A stretch of 64,000 bases of DNA from CAYMUL01 sp964393605 (GCA_964393605.1 CAYMUL010000010.1:49890-113889); one strand, 5' to 3'; shown: positions 17,031 through 25,791, counted from the first letter of the stretch. The notes: generated from the sequence alone by a model not told the origin. Program-made: numbers and translations.

Positions 17031-19523
17031 TTATTGCTCCTTATTTAATTTATTTTTTGTTTCAAACTCTGCCCATCGTGCTGCAATAGGAAATATTTTT
17101 ATGCTGGTAGATTCGCCTTTTAATGCTTTAAATATTAGTTCTTCATATTGCTTCACAATTTCTTCAACTTTGTTTTTTATGCTTTTGGTTTTGTCATCCT
17201 TCTCTTTAGGATTGAACATTTCTCTTAAGTAGTAAGCAAGCCGCCATACTTTTTTAAGATCCACCTTACCAATTTCAGCTTGATTCTGAATTTTTTCAAA
17301 ACCTCTTGTGCTTTTTCTTATCTTTTCTATGACGGCTCTTTTACCAGTTTCATTAACCAAATAAACCAATTTTTCTTTAAGCAATCTTGCTTCGAAGAAA
17401 TCATTCCAAGAAATAACCATATCAAAAACATTAATTGAATTTTTTGATATACTTTGATACTTAGCTTGATGTAATCTATCTTCTGCAACAACAGCAAAAC
17501 GAGAAACCGGATACTTCTCATCAACTACGAGCAAAGCGGCTGAAAGGGTTATTGCTGGATGATGACAAACAAATTCACGAAAATCATTTCTTACTTTTTC
17601 CGCGAACGCGAAAATTTTATTCCAACTACCGACAACAAAAAAATCATCACCGCCAGAAAATACAACGTATAATCTGTTCTTAAACTCGGATAGATTTATT
17701 AATGTATTCATATATCCTTCAAAGAACCATTTAATAGCGCGAGAAAGTGAAGCAATCCTTGAGATAGTTCTAAAACTTTCTTTCCTGATTTGTCCATCTT
17801 TAGTTTTATATTCAAATTCTTTGGGCAAACCTTCACTGAACAATTTACCCAAATTATCAATATCCATTTTTAGGACGCCAAGTTTTTGAGTGCCTGTTTC
17901 GAAATATGCAATCTGAGATAACCTTTCGAATGAAAGAATCGAATTTGAATTTAATTTTTCCTCTCCAGCGGTTTCAAACTTACGATTATGTTCTTCGTTC
18001 AGTTTTTCAAAATCTTCAATATTTTTATAATCCCAACGTGGTAAATCTTTGACGGCAAAACGAAATCCTTTGTAATTTTTAGCAAAATCCGTTGTATTAA
18101 AAACTGTTGCTTCTGAACTAATCTCACTTGGTTCGGGATAGAAATCCGTTACAAAATTTAACATTGTAAATGGTTTTTTGTATTCCGAAAGTTTTTCGTT
18201 TTGTCTGAAATTTCTAATAAGTATTTCATAACAAATTAATTCTTCGGTTAACTTTTTATAAAAATCATCCTCGTGGAGTTTCTGTGGAGTTGGTTCGAAG
18301 ACGGTTTCCCAATTAAGCTGTTTGAATTTTTGTTGTTTGTTTCTATTAGCTGCTTTAGTAACAGAACTGAAAACTTTACTAAAGTCAGAAAAATCATCTA
18401 ATCCAACCCTGGTAATTCCAAATGCTAAATAAATATCTAAACCGTTGAGCACAGTAATAATCTGTTTTGTGAATTCTTCCAATTGAATTTCTTTATAAGC
18501 CGGTGCTAATATGAAAAAATTACCACCACCGTTGTATAGTATGTTAGCAGGCTTTAATTCGAGTTTTTCAACCAGATATTTAACGCAAACATCGGTTAAT
18601 AATTGTACAAAGAATGATTTCCCTTTTAATTTCTGAGCCGCTTTCTCACTTTTAACATCAAAGATAAAATTTTGAATTCCCGTTAGATTACCATTTATTA
18701 AAATGATAGGTGAGTCCAAATTTTGTTTCTGATAATCGTTAGTTAAAATTAATTTGTCTTTACCCTGCCAACTTCCATATTTATACTCCAAGTAGAGACA
18801 AACAGCTATCGCTGCTACACTTCTAGAATGATCATAAAGGTTTATATCCGGTTTGAAGAGTATTTCTTTACCATTTATTTCATTCGGGGTTTGAGCCGGA
18901 ACATTGACTAAATATTTTTCCATCAAATAAAGTAGCGACTCATCATTTTCGATATACTCAAACTCAGCTAAAAAATCTTTTAGTAGTTCTTGATACCGGT
19001 TAGTCGCATCTACATTTACATTATCTGGGAACCCACATTTTTTACCAAGTGTAAGTTTGTGATTATTGAGATAAAAATTATTATCTAATTTTTTCAAATC
19101 ATCATTTAGCTTTATTTGAATATCTTGAAATGGTGAATGAAGTTTCGCCAAATAATAATCAACCGCTTCTAAATCTGGATTTTCTCGCCTTTCCGCCGAA
19201 GCAAGGTCATCAGCAATTCTTAATAATTTAAGGAGAACTCCTTTTTTATTGATCGACTCATAATCTTCACAATCCTGATCGTTTCCTTTATGATGCCATA
19301 GTACCAAAGTTTTTATCGTTTCTTCTTTAAGAAAATCTTTTTCTTTTTTGAATTTATCGATCAACCAAGCAGAATATCGTTTGTGGGCATAATTCTTTGA
19401 TACAATTTTTTGTTGAAAATAAGAAGACGCTTCTTGTTGGACATTTTTATCCTTTGCTCGCTCGATAAATTTGCCAATGTCGTGCATCAGTGAAGCTAAA
19501 TAAATGCTGTCAAGTTCTTTCAT
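17031..19523 (-). CDS. cas10: Cas10/Csm1, HD nuclease and cyclic-oligoadenylate synthase
   Basis: 830 residues, the large subunit of the Csm complex. The HD motif is H14-D15 in LASLMHDIGKF, and the second palm domain carries G624-G-D-D627 in VVFSGGDDFFVVGSW. Both active sites are complete, so single-stranded DNA cleavage and synthesis of cyclic oligoadenylate second messengers are expected. A first palm region without GGDD (NILYNGGGNFFILAP) and a C-terminal helical domain follow the normal order. Its cOA product would feed the three ancillary CARF-type proteins encoded further along the same operon. The gene follows cas6 by 89 bp. Confidence 0.97.
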   Translation of the reverse strand: MKELDSIYLASLMHDIGKFIERAKDKNVQQEASSYFQQKIVSKNYAHKRYSAWLIDKFKKEKDFLKEETIKTLVLWHHKGNDQDCEDYESINKKGVLLKLLRIADDLASAERRENPDLEAVDYYLAKLHSPFQDIQIKLNDDLKKLDNNFYLNNHKLTLGKKCGFPDNVNVDATNRYQELLKDFLAEFEYIENDESLLYLMEKYLVNVPAQTPNEINGKEILFKPDINLYDHSRSVAAIAVCLYLEYKYGSWQGKDKLILTNDYQKQNLDSPIILINGNLTGIQNFIFDVKSEKAAQKLKGKSFFVQLLTDVCVKYLVEKLELKPANILYNGGGNFFILAPAYKEIQLEEFTKQIITVLNGLDIYLAFGITRVGLDDFSDFSKVFSSVTKAANRNKQQKFKQLNWETVFEPTPQKLHEDDFYKKLTEELICYEILIRNFRQNEKLSEYKKPFTMLNFVTDFYPEPSEISSEATVFNTTDFAKNYKGFRFAVKDLPRWDYKNIEDFEKLNEEHNRKFETAGEEKLNSNSILSFERLSQIAYFETGTQKLGVLKMDIDNLGKLFSEGLPKEFEYKTKDGQIRKESFRTISRIASLSRAIKWFFEGYMNTLINLSEFKNRLYVVFSGGDDFFVVGSWNKIFAFAEKVRNDFREFVCHHPAITLSAALLVVDEKYPVSRFAVVAEDRLHQAKYQSISKNSINVFDMVISWNDFFEARLLKEKLVYLVNETGKRAVIEKIRKSTRGFEKIQNQAEIGKVDLKKVWRLAYYLREMFNPKEKDDKTKSIKNKVEEIVKQYEELIFKALKGESTSIKIFPIAARWAEFETKNKLNKEQ

Positions 19524-19612
19524 TATTTTCCATTTTTTGATTCAAATTTATTTTAATATGAAATCTATTCCAAAACTCGAAACATTTCCACAATGTTTTT
19601 AAGTCAATCCTC

Positions 19613-20413
19613 TTATCCACTTTGGCTCCTTGAAATTTGTGCCATTCCAAATCCCATAGAATTTTTTTCGCCGAAGCCGGTGTCGTATCCAATTTTCATT
19701 AATTCGGTTGGTCCTGTGAGTGTGAACGGCGCGAACATTCCTATGATATCAATCGGGTATCTACCATTTTCATTTATTGTAATTTTCTTTGTTATACGGT
19801 TATGTGTACTTAAATATTTTTCGCTCCACTTAAGAGATAATTGTTCACCGGAAAATTCTTTATTGTTAATCAACAAATATTTGTTCAACAGATTTTTTGT
19901 TAATTGAACACTGACTTCCTCAACATTATCGCCTCTTAAATAATGCGCATCTTCCTTTCCTCTAAAATCTTTTCGTACTGAAAGCACGATGGGAGAATAT
20001 AACTTAAATTCCATAACCGGAGTAAAAATAGGTTCGGGAAGTAACTCCATATTTTTTATTCTAAACTTAATTGTGTCTGGACCAAAATTAAGATTCAGAA
20101 ATGTTCTGTTGAATGAGCCAATGACAAAAGTTTTGATAAATTCATCCAGGAATGGTGCGCACACAAATAATGTAGCATTCGGATTAAGCATTTTAATTTT
20201 ACTGCCGATGATAATCATCTTATTAAACTGAAGCGCGAACGAAAAAAGTTTAAATGACTTTCCGTTCAAGCTATAGCCACGGTCGTGCAAAAATGCCGCA
20301 AAATCTTCTGACCCAAATTTCAATAACAGATAAATTGCAGATGAAAGTTGATAATAATAATTGACATTCAACTCAACATCACGGTCAGAAACTATTTCTA
20401 ATTTTAATCTCAC
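19613..20413 (-). CDS. cas6: CRISPR crRNA endoribonuclease Cas6
   Basis: 266 residues. Cas6 cuts the long array transcript within each repeat to leave the 8-nt 5' tag. The C-terminal glycine-rich loop GFGEKNSMGFGMAQI is the clear family mark. H43 in FLHDRGY is a likely catalytic His by position. An AGGTGAG ribosome binding site precedes the ATG. It is the first gene of the csm operon; no other repeat-processing nuclease is present in the locus. Confidence 0.93.
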   Translation of the reverse strand: MRLKLEIVSDRDVELNVNYYYQLSSAIYLLLKFGSEDFAAFLHDRGYSLNGKSFKLFSFALQFNKMIIIGSKIKMLNPNATLFVCAPFLDEFIKTFVIGSFNRTFLNLNFGPDTIKFRIKNMELLPEPIFTPVMEFKLYSPIVLSVRKDFRGKEDAHYLRGDNVEEVSVQLTKNLLNKYLLINNKEFSGEQLSLKWSEKYLSTHNRITKKITINENGRYPIDIIGMFAPFTLTGPTELMKIGYDTGFGEKNSMGFGMAQISRSQSG

Positions 20414-20688
20414 CTAAATTCTCTTGTTGTTAAATTCAAGTTAGGAAGATTTGGAAATAAAAAGCAAACTTTTTTAAAAAATTGTTGCTATTCTTGTTTC
20501 AACTATTTTGGCTCAAGATTATTCAGATTCTTAACAGCATTCATATCTTCCTCTACCGCTCTTCATTCAGTAGGTGAACGGGGGCAGTCCCGATTTTATC
20601 GGGATTGAACCTACAGCCCGAAAACTTTCAGGATATTAGCCCGACTTTCTTTAAAACAAAAAATCCTCATTTCTGAGGATTTTTATTT
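20414..20688. repeat. Intergenic region with a tRNA-fMet 3'-half fragment invaded by palindromes
   Basis: 20579-20645 matches the 3' part of the neighbouring tRNA-fMet gene (CGGGGGCAG, TTGAACCTACAGCC and AGCCCGAC in the right order). TCCCGATTTTATCGGGA is inserted where the T-stem should continue (20588-20604), and a second imperfect palindrome (CCCGAAAACTTTCAGGAT, 20617-20634) replaces the anticodon arm. The upstream region of cas6 lies at the low-coordinate end. This is a tRNA pseudofragment. Confidence 0.65.
20655..20684 (-). terminator. Rho-independent terminator of tRNA-fMet
   Basis: On the minus strand, directly after the tRNA 3' CCA, AATCCTCA pairs with TGAGGATT around a short AGAAA-type loop and is followed by a run of T. 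Stem and T-run are both complete. Confidence 0.8.
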
Positions 20689-20764
20689 TGGTAGCGGGGG
20701 CAGGACTTGAACCTACAGCCTTCGGGTTATGAGCCCGACGAGCTACCAATTGCTCCACCCCGCG
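20689..20764 (-). tRNA. Initiator tRNA-fMet (CAT)
   Basis: 76 nt including an encoded CCA. The acceptor stem pairs CGCGGGG with CCCCGCT, leaving a C1:U72 mismatch. The anticodon arm is TCGGG-CTCATAA-CCCGA, with anticodon CAT and three G:C pairs next to the loop. The T arm GTAGG-TTCAAGT-CCTGC is complete. The end mismatch plus the three G:C pairs identify the initiator rather than elongator Met or Ile2 tRNA. A terminator follows. The 5' side is followed by tandem copies of its own 5' end. Confidence 0.95.
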
Positions 20765-21008
20765 ATGTTAATCTTTTCTTTTTTGCTCATCCTTTTCCGA
20801 CGAGCTACTCCCGATTTATCGGGACTCCACCCCGCGATGTTAATCTTTTCTTTTTTGCTCATCCTTTTCCGACGAGCTANNNNNNNNNNNNNNNNNNNNN
20901 NNNNNNNNNNNNNNNNNNNNNNNNNNNNNNNNNNNNNNNNNNNNNNNNNNNNNNNNNNNNNNNNNNNNNNNNNNNNNNNCTCCCGATTTATCGGGACTCC
21001 ACCCCGCG
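20765..21008 (-). repeat. 72-bp tandem repeat carrying hairpin-invaded tRNA-fMet 5' ends, with assembly gap
   Basis: The unit from 20761 (CGCGATGTTAATC...) recurs at 20833, a period of 72 bp. Each unit holds the first part of the tRNA-fMet gene (acceptor 5' strand and D arm), in which the D loop is replaced by the palindrome TCCCGATAAATCGGGA (minus strand). Two units surround the gap and the post-gap sequence continues the unit in exact phase. No complete tRNA can form from them. Confidence 0.8.
20880..20979. other. Assembly gap (100 N) inside the 72-bp tandem repeat
   Basis: Exactly 100 N. The sequence on both sides joins in phase with the 72-bp unit, so the true gap is probably zero or a multiple of 72 bp. 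Confidence 0.95.
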
Positions 21009-21085
21009 GTATTATTAAATTCGCGGTGCAAATATAGTGTTGGTATCTCCCCGATGCAATGTAAGAATTTCTAACTATGAATTTT

Positions 21086-21625
21086 TTATTCTTTTATTAA
21101 AGATAATTTATTCGTCGCTACATCATACATCATCGGAGCGATAGTAATTTTGGGATAAATTTTTCGCAGTCGTTCTGTTTCTGAAACGGTGAATTTTATT
21201 TCGTCATGAATCTCAAAAATCGGTTCGTTTTTTTCGAAATGAGCAATCGCATCTTTTTCGTTCCAACCGCCAAATTCAACCAGTCCTTTTACAAAATCTT
21301 CCTTCTTCGATTGTAAATGACACATGCCGCAATTCGTATGTCCGATGAGTGCGAAATATGAAATTCCGCCAACACCGATAGCAAATGAAATTTTAAACTC
21401 GCTAAACTTGAAATTCGCGCCGCCATCGCGCATAATAAAAGCAAAGTAGCGCGGAATATTTAGATGCTTGCGCAAATCCATACACATGCCTATTAACAAT
21501 TCAGCTTTTTTATATGACTTAAATTCTACTTCCAAATTGTGGAACAACATTAAGTCAGCGATTGGTGTATCTCGGTACTTCGGAAAAATTTCCGCTTCGG
21601 ATTTAACTTCAATTAACTCGTACAT
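21086..21625 (-). CDS. Beta-carbonic-anhydrase-like protein
   Basis: 179 residues. The zinc and active-site pattern of beta-carbonic anhydrases is present: C48-x-D50-x-R52 in IGMCMDLRKHL, and H96-x2-C99 in IGHTNCGMCH. The enzyme would interconvert CO2 and bicarbonate in the cytoplasm. It is near the short end of the family and looks like the divergent group often left as hypothetical, so the substrate is inferred. It ends 60 bp from the cluster of tRNA-derived repeats, and cysS ends 1 bp before its start, so the two are probably co-transcribed. Confidence 0.75.
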   Translation of the reverse strand: MYELIEVKSEAEIFPKYRDTPIADLMLFHNLEVEFKSYKKAELLIGMCMDLRKHLNIPRYFAFIMRDGGANFKFSEFKISFAIGVGGISYFALIGHTNCGMCHLQSKKEDFVKGLVEFGGWNEKDAIAHFEKNEPIFEIHDEIKFTVSETERLRKIYPKITIAPMMYDVATNKLSLIKE

Positions 21626-21626
21626 A

Positions 21627-23030
21627 CTAAATCTTTTTGTAAGTCGTTCCTTCTTTTGAGTCTTTCAACTCGATCCCGAGTTCTTTAAGTCCGTCTCTAA
21701 TTTTATCGGAGAGAAGAAAATTCTTTTCCTTCTTTGCATCGAGCCGAAGGCGAATGAGCAATTCTATTAATTCCTTTTCAACATTGGAAGTTTGATCTGC
21801 GGAATTGAAATCGGCGATACCGAGAACATTAATTGCTGTTCGTTCGAAAAATTTTTTTACATCTTCAAAGAATTTTCGATCGATTGTTTCATTTACGGAA
21901 AGAACTTTGTTAAACTCTTTTATAAAATCAAAGATGACAGCGACTGCGCGCGGCGTATTAAAATCATCATCCATTGCGGCGATGAAGTCATTCTCATATC
22001 TTGAAATTTCAAGTTCGGGAAGAAATCCTGTTTCGTTTCTTTGCATCCGTTCGTTTAAAACATCAACGAAATTTTTAATACGCTCGTAACCCTTTAATGA
22101 TGCGGTCAAAAGCTCTTCGGAGTAATTCATCGGACCGCTGTAATGTGCTTGCGCGAAGAGTAACCGAATCACTTCGGCAGGATATTTTTTTAACACTTCG
22201 CGTGCAGTGAAAAAATTTCCGAGAGATTTCGACATCTTCTCTTCATTTAGGTTTAAGAATCCGAAATGAATCCAATATTTCACAAATGGTTTTCCGTTTG
22301 CACTCTCGCTCTGTGCAATTTCATTTTCGTGATGCGGAAAAATCAAATCATTTCCGCCGGCGTGTATATCAAAAGTTTCGCCGAGATGTTTGCAACTCAT
22401 CGCAGAACATTCGATATGCCAGCCGGGACGACCATTGCCCCACGGACTTTGCCAAAACGGTTCCCCTTCCTTTGCTTTTTTCCAGAGTGCAAAATCGAGT
22501 GGATTTTTTTTCTCCTCCATTATTTCCACACGAGAACCGGATTCCAATTCATCTATTTTTTTTCCGCTAAGTTTGCCGTAGCCCTGGAAAGTTGAAACAT
22601 TGAAGAATACATTTCCGTTCACTTCGTAAGCCGCTCCGGTGGAAATTAGTTTTTCAATCATCGCAATAATTTCGCTAATATGTTCGGTTGCTTTCGGGTA
22701 AAGAGTTGCCGGTATAATTTTTAATTTTTGAATATCCTCAAAAAAAGCTTTTGAAGAATTTTGTGCGACTTCTTCCGCGCTTCTTTTTTCTTCTTTAGAT
22801 TTATTGATAATCTTATCATCAATATCAGTAAGATTCATCAAGAGTTTTACGGTAAAGCCTTTGTATTCCAAATATCTTCGGATAAAATCCGAGTTAACAA
22901 AAGAGCGTGCATTGCCGATATGAAAAAAATCATATACGGTTGGACCGCACATATACATTTTAACTTCGTTGGGAACGAGCGGAATGAATTCTTCTTTTTG
23001 TCGTGTGAGTGTGTTATAAATTTTTAGCAT
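21627..23030 (-). CDS. cysS: Cysteinyl-tRNA synthetase
   Basis: 467 residues, normal for CysRS. The class I signatures are HIGN at MCGPTVYDFFHIGNARSF (near residues 27-44) and KMSKSLGNFFTA. The zinc-binding WHIECSAM and HAGGNDLIFPHHENEIAQSE segments that select cysteine are intact. It attaches cysteine to tRNA-Cys in the cytoplasm. The carbonic-anhydrase-like gene follows after 1 bp. Confidence 0.97.
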   Translation of the reverse strand: MLKIYNTLTRQKEEFIPLVPNEVKMYMCGPTVYDFFHIGNARSFVNSDFIRRYLEYKGFTVKLLMNLTDIDDKIINKSKEEKRSAEEVAQNSSKAFFEDIQKLKIIPATLYPKATEHISEIIAMIEKLISTGAAYEVNGNVFFNVSTFQGYGKLSGKKIDELESGSRVEIMEEKKNPLDFALWKKAKEGEPFWQSPWGNGRPGWHIECSAMSCKHLGETFDIHAGGNDLIFPHHENEIAQSESANGKPFVKYWIHFGFLNLNEEKMSKSLGNFFTAREVLKKYPAEVIRLLFAQAHYSGPMNYSEELLTASLKGYERIKNFVDVLNERMQRNETGFLPELEISRYENDFIAAMDDDFNTPRAVAVIFDFIKEFNKVLSVNETIDRKFFEDVKKFFERTAINVLGIADFNSADQTSNVEKELIELLIRLRLDAKKEKNFLLSDKIRDGLKELGIELKDSKEGTTYKKI

Positions 23031-23340
23031 CTTTTTATTTCGTTGATATTACTATCGTTTGTGCGTATTGATTGGTTATAAATTTCATTTTATGATTGAG
23101 TCTACTATAATAATGTAAGAAACGATTGAAACGGTTCTACTATTCAGTATGCAGTTCCTATAACCAACGGCTCAAACCGTTGGTTAATAATAACTTAAAG
23201 AACTACAAATCGTTTCACATGTTCCTTTGGGAACGTGTTAAAATTCTTTTCCAATTTTAGATTAATGACCTTTTTAGTACAAACTCATGATTTAAATATA
23301 TGAATGTTCACCAAGATTTTCTCATTCATTTCAAGGTGAT
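23031..23340. repeat. Intergenic palindromes
   Basis: 310 bp without a gene. Two inverted repeats stand out: AACCAACGGC...GTTGGTT at 23162-23185 and ACATGTTCC...GGAACGTGT at 23217-23238. Related phrases (AAACGATTG, AAATCGTTTCAC) lie on both sides. They look like a dispersed REP-type element rather than a terminator, as no T-run follows either stem directly. Confidence 0.5.
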
Positions 23341-24321
23341 TCAGTTCTTCAATTCCGCCAATAATTTTTTAAAATCTTCAGGGAGAGAAGAATCAAACTT
23401 TAATTGTTCTTTTGTAATCGGATGAATGAAGCCCAACGTCTTCGCGTGAAGAGCCTGACGTTGCATTATCTCCAATAAATTTTCAACACGACTTTTTATT
23501 TTGGGGAGAGTTGAACCGTAATGAATAACTCTTCCGCCATAAAAATTATCTCCAAAAACCGGATGCCCGATATTCGAAAGATGCACTCTAATCTGATGCG
23601 TTCTTCCCGTTTTTAATCGTAGTGAAAGTAGCGTTGCAAAATCAAATTCCTCAATCACTTTATAAAAAGTTGTTGCGGGCTTTCCCCCTTCTTCAACAAC
23701 AGTAAATTTTTTTCTGTCCTTGTTGCTCCTTCCGATGTTTCCCTGAATTTCTCCTTCAACTTTTTTAAACTTTCCCCAAACCACAGACCAATATTCTCGT
23801 TCAATAGAGTGAGTGCTAAACTGCCGCGCCAAATTTGCGTGAACATGTTGATCTTTCGCAACAACAAGTAACCCGCTTGTATCTTTATCGATGCGATGAA
23901 TTATTCCCGGTCGTGAAGGAGAATTATTATCGCTAAGTTTATTCGTGTGGTGAAGCAATGCATGAACGAGAGTTCCGCTATAATGACCGAGTGCGGGATG
24001 TACAACCATTCCCGGCGGTTTATTTATTATGATCAGATAATCATCTTCAAAAATTATTTCAAGCGGAATTGCTTCGGGCTCAATTTCTTCGGGGCGCGGC
24101 GCGATCGGGATTGTAACTTCGATAACATCGTTCGGTAAAACTTTGTAGTTTGATTTTATATTTTTACCGTTGACTGTTACAAACTGCGCATCAATTAATT
24201 TTTGTATTCTTGTTCGGCTTGCATTTTCGATGGAGTTCGAGAGGAAGACGTCTATGCGTTCTTTCTTTTTATTTTCCGAAAGATCAAACCGGAATTTCTT
24301 CTCGGTTATTATTTTCGCCAT
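23341..24321 (-). CDS. rluD: 23S rRNA pseudouridine synthase, RluD type
   Basis: 326 residues. An S4 RNA-binding domain (residues about 20-80, RTRIQKLIDAQFVTVNG) precedes the catalytic domain, whose motif HRIDKDTSGLLVVAK carries the catalytic Asp. GRTHQIRVHLSNIGHPVFGD is the second conserved element. By family it makes pseudouridines in helix 69 of 23S rRNA. Its start overlaps the end of lspA by 38 bp, an arrangement common in bacteria. It is the last gene of the yggS-to-rluD run. Confidence 0.93.
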   Translation of the reverse strand: MAKIITEKKFRFDLSENKKKERIDVFLSNSIENASRTRIQKLIDAQFVTVNGKNIKSNYKVLPNDVIEVTIPIAPRPEEIEPEAIPLEIIFEDDYLIIINKPPGMVVHPALGHYSGTLVHALLHHTNKLSDNNSPSRPGIIHRIDKDTSGLLVVAKDQHVHANLARQFSTHSIEREYWSVVWGKFKKVEGEIQGNIGRSNKDRKKFTVVEEGGKPATTFYKVIEEFDFATLLSLRLKTGRTHQIRVHLSNIGHPVFGDNFYGGRVIHYGSTLPKIKSRVENLLEIMQRQALHAKTLGFIHPITKEQLKFDSSLPEDFKKLLAELKN

Positions 24322-25039
24322 CGCCGGTTTTTATTGTTGCTTGTGAAGATGAAATTTCAGGAATTTCGTTATCGTTGTTATCGCTTAATTGAATCTCATT
24401 TGCGGTTGAGCCGTTTGAATTTTCATTCTTCAAAAATTCTCCTTCTCTTGTCGCGGCAAGAGTTCCGTCGCCGGTAACTTCCTCTTCGACAGAAAATTCT
24501 TCCGAGTGTTGTTTATAAAATAAAAGAAGAATAAAAACTCCCACAGTAACGGCGGCATCGGCAACGTTGAAAATCGGAAATCTGTCGTAAGTTCTTCCCA
24601 GAATTTCGAGGTTGAAAAAATCGAAATCGAAGAAGTCCACGACATGCCCGTAAAATAAGGGGGCGTAGCCGTAAAACACGCCGTAGAAAACACGGTCAAT
24701 CAAATTTCCGATTGCGCCACCAAGGATTAGCGCGAGCGAAATTCTTAAACTCCATGATTGTGTTCTAACTTTCACAAGATATAAAAATAAACCTACGCTT
24801 GCCGCGATAGAAAAAACGGAAATCAGAAATTTCATCGTTGTGCCAAGTTCAATTCCGAAAGCCATTCCCGGATTTTCTACAAAAGTGAATTGAAAAAATT
24901 CGCCGATAACGGGAATGCGTTGCCCGTGATACATTCCATCCCACCTAAAATCCAGGAATGGAATTGCAAATCCTTTGATAATCATTTTAGTTGCCTGATC
25001 GACAAAGACAATGATCGCGGTTATAATCAGTACTTGCAA
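24284..25039 (-). CDS. lspA: Lipoprotein signal peptidase with acidic C-terminal extension
   Basis: 251 residues. LspA cleaves prolipoprotein signal peptides in the inner membrane. Four membrane segments lie within residues 1-175. The catalytic Asp pair is D115 in GNLIDRV and D161 in FNVADAAVTVG. ENPGMAFG is the family motif on the periplasmic side. Residues about 180-251 form a hydrophilic tail rich in Glu, Asn, Ser and Thr that normal LspA (about 160-170 residues) lacks. The tail is encoded partly in the overlap with rluD. Confidence 0.93.
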   Translation of the reverse strand: MQVLIITAIIVFVDQATKMIIKGFAIPFLDFRWDGMYHGQRIPVIGEFFQFTFVENPGMAFGIELGTTMKFLISVFSIAASVGLFLYLVKVRTQSWSLRISLALILGGAIGNLIDRVFYGVFYGYAPLFYGHVVDFFDFDFFNLEILGRTYDRFPIFNVADAAVTVGVFILLLFYKQHSEEFSVEEEVTGDGTLAATREGEFLKNENSNGSTANEIQLSDNNDNEIPEISSSQATIKTGDGENNNREEIPV

Positions 25040-25051
25040 GCGATTACTTTC

Positions 25052-25780
25052 TTATCTCTTTTTTTCTTGTTGCATTTTCATCTGTACACACAATTGACTG
25101 TGCGGCACAGCTTCTAATCTTGCTTTTGGAATCAGAGGACAGGTTTCGCAAAGATTTTTCGGTTCGTCGGCGCATTCGATGCAGATTCCGTAGGTGCCTG
25201 CTTCAATTCGCTTGAGAGCATCTTCGAGATAGCCGAGAAATTTATTTTCTCTTTGAGAGAAGAGAAAAGTTTTTTCGCGTTCCATTGCATCTGTGCCTTG
25301 CTCAGCCATGTGCAATGAGTATGGAGAATTTTCATTGATATATTCTCCTGTTGTCGGATCCATAATTTGATCGCGAAGATTTTGCAGCTGATCTAAAATT
25401 TCATCTCTTTTTTCGAGAATAATTTTTTTGAAATGTTCGAGTTCTTTTTTGCTGTAACCTTTAACAACTTTTGGTTTCGTATTTTTTACCGGCGCAACTT
25501 TTTCTTTTGATGCCGGTTTAGATTTAGTTGTTGCTATTTTTTTTGTCTTTGCTTTAGCTTTTGTATCGCTAATTTTCTTTGTCATTGATTTCTTATTCCT
25601 ATTTAACGTTTCTTTCTTAAGTAACTTTTTGTCTTTTGTATTAGATTTCTTTAAAACTTTTGCAGTTGCTTTTTTCTTTGCGGCGGGTTTGGCAGCAGAT
25701 TTTTTTACCGCGCTTTTAACCGAAGATTTTTTAGCCGCAGATTTTTTTGCGGTAGTTTTTGATGTCGTCTTTTTAGCCAT
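25052..25780 (-). CDS. DksA/TraR-like zinc finger protein with histone H1-like lysine-rich N-terminus
   Basis: 242 residues. The first 105 or so are low-complexity Lys/Ala/Ser/Thr repeats of the AAKK type, as in bacterial histone H1-like proteins. A DksA-type coiled coil follows (YSKKELEHFKKIILEKRDEIL...). The C-terminal finger has C200-x2-C203, an extra C211-x2-C214, and C231-x2-M234, so the classic fourth Cys is Met. It may bind RNA polymerase or nucleic acid; the role is inferred. It sits between ileS and lspA, 12 bp from each. Confidence 0.85.
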   Translation of the reverse strand: MAKKTTSKTTAKKSAAKKSSVKSAVKKSAAKPAAKKKATAKVLKKSNTKDKKLLKKETLNRNKKSMTKKISDTKAKAKTKKIATTKSKPASKEKVAPVKNTKPKVVKGYSKKELEHFKKIILEKRDEILDQLQNLRDQIMDPTTGEYINENSPYSLHMAEQGTDAMEREKTFLFSQRENKFLGYLEDALKRIEAGTYGICIECADEPKNLCETCPLIPKARLEAVPHSQLCVQMKMQQEKKR

Positions 25781-25791
25781 TGCTTACTCCA

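Noticed and set aside
19510..19692. 60-codon minus-strand frame between cas6 and cas10
   Set aside because: It overlaps both the end of cas6 and the start of cas10 in another frame and has no family resemblance.
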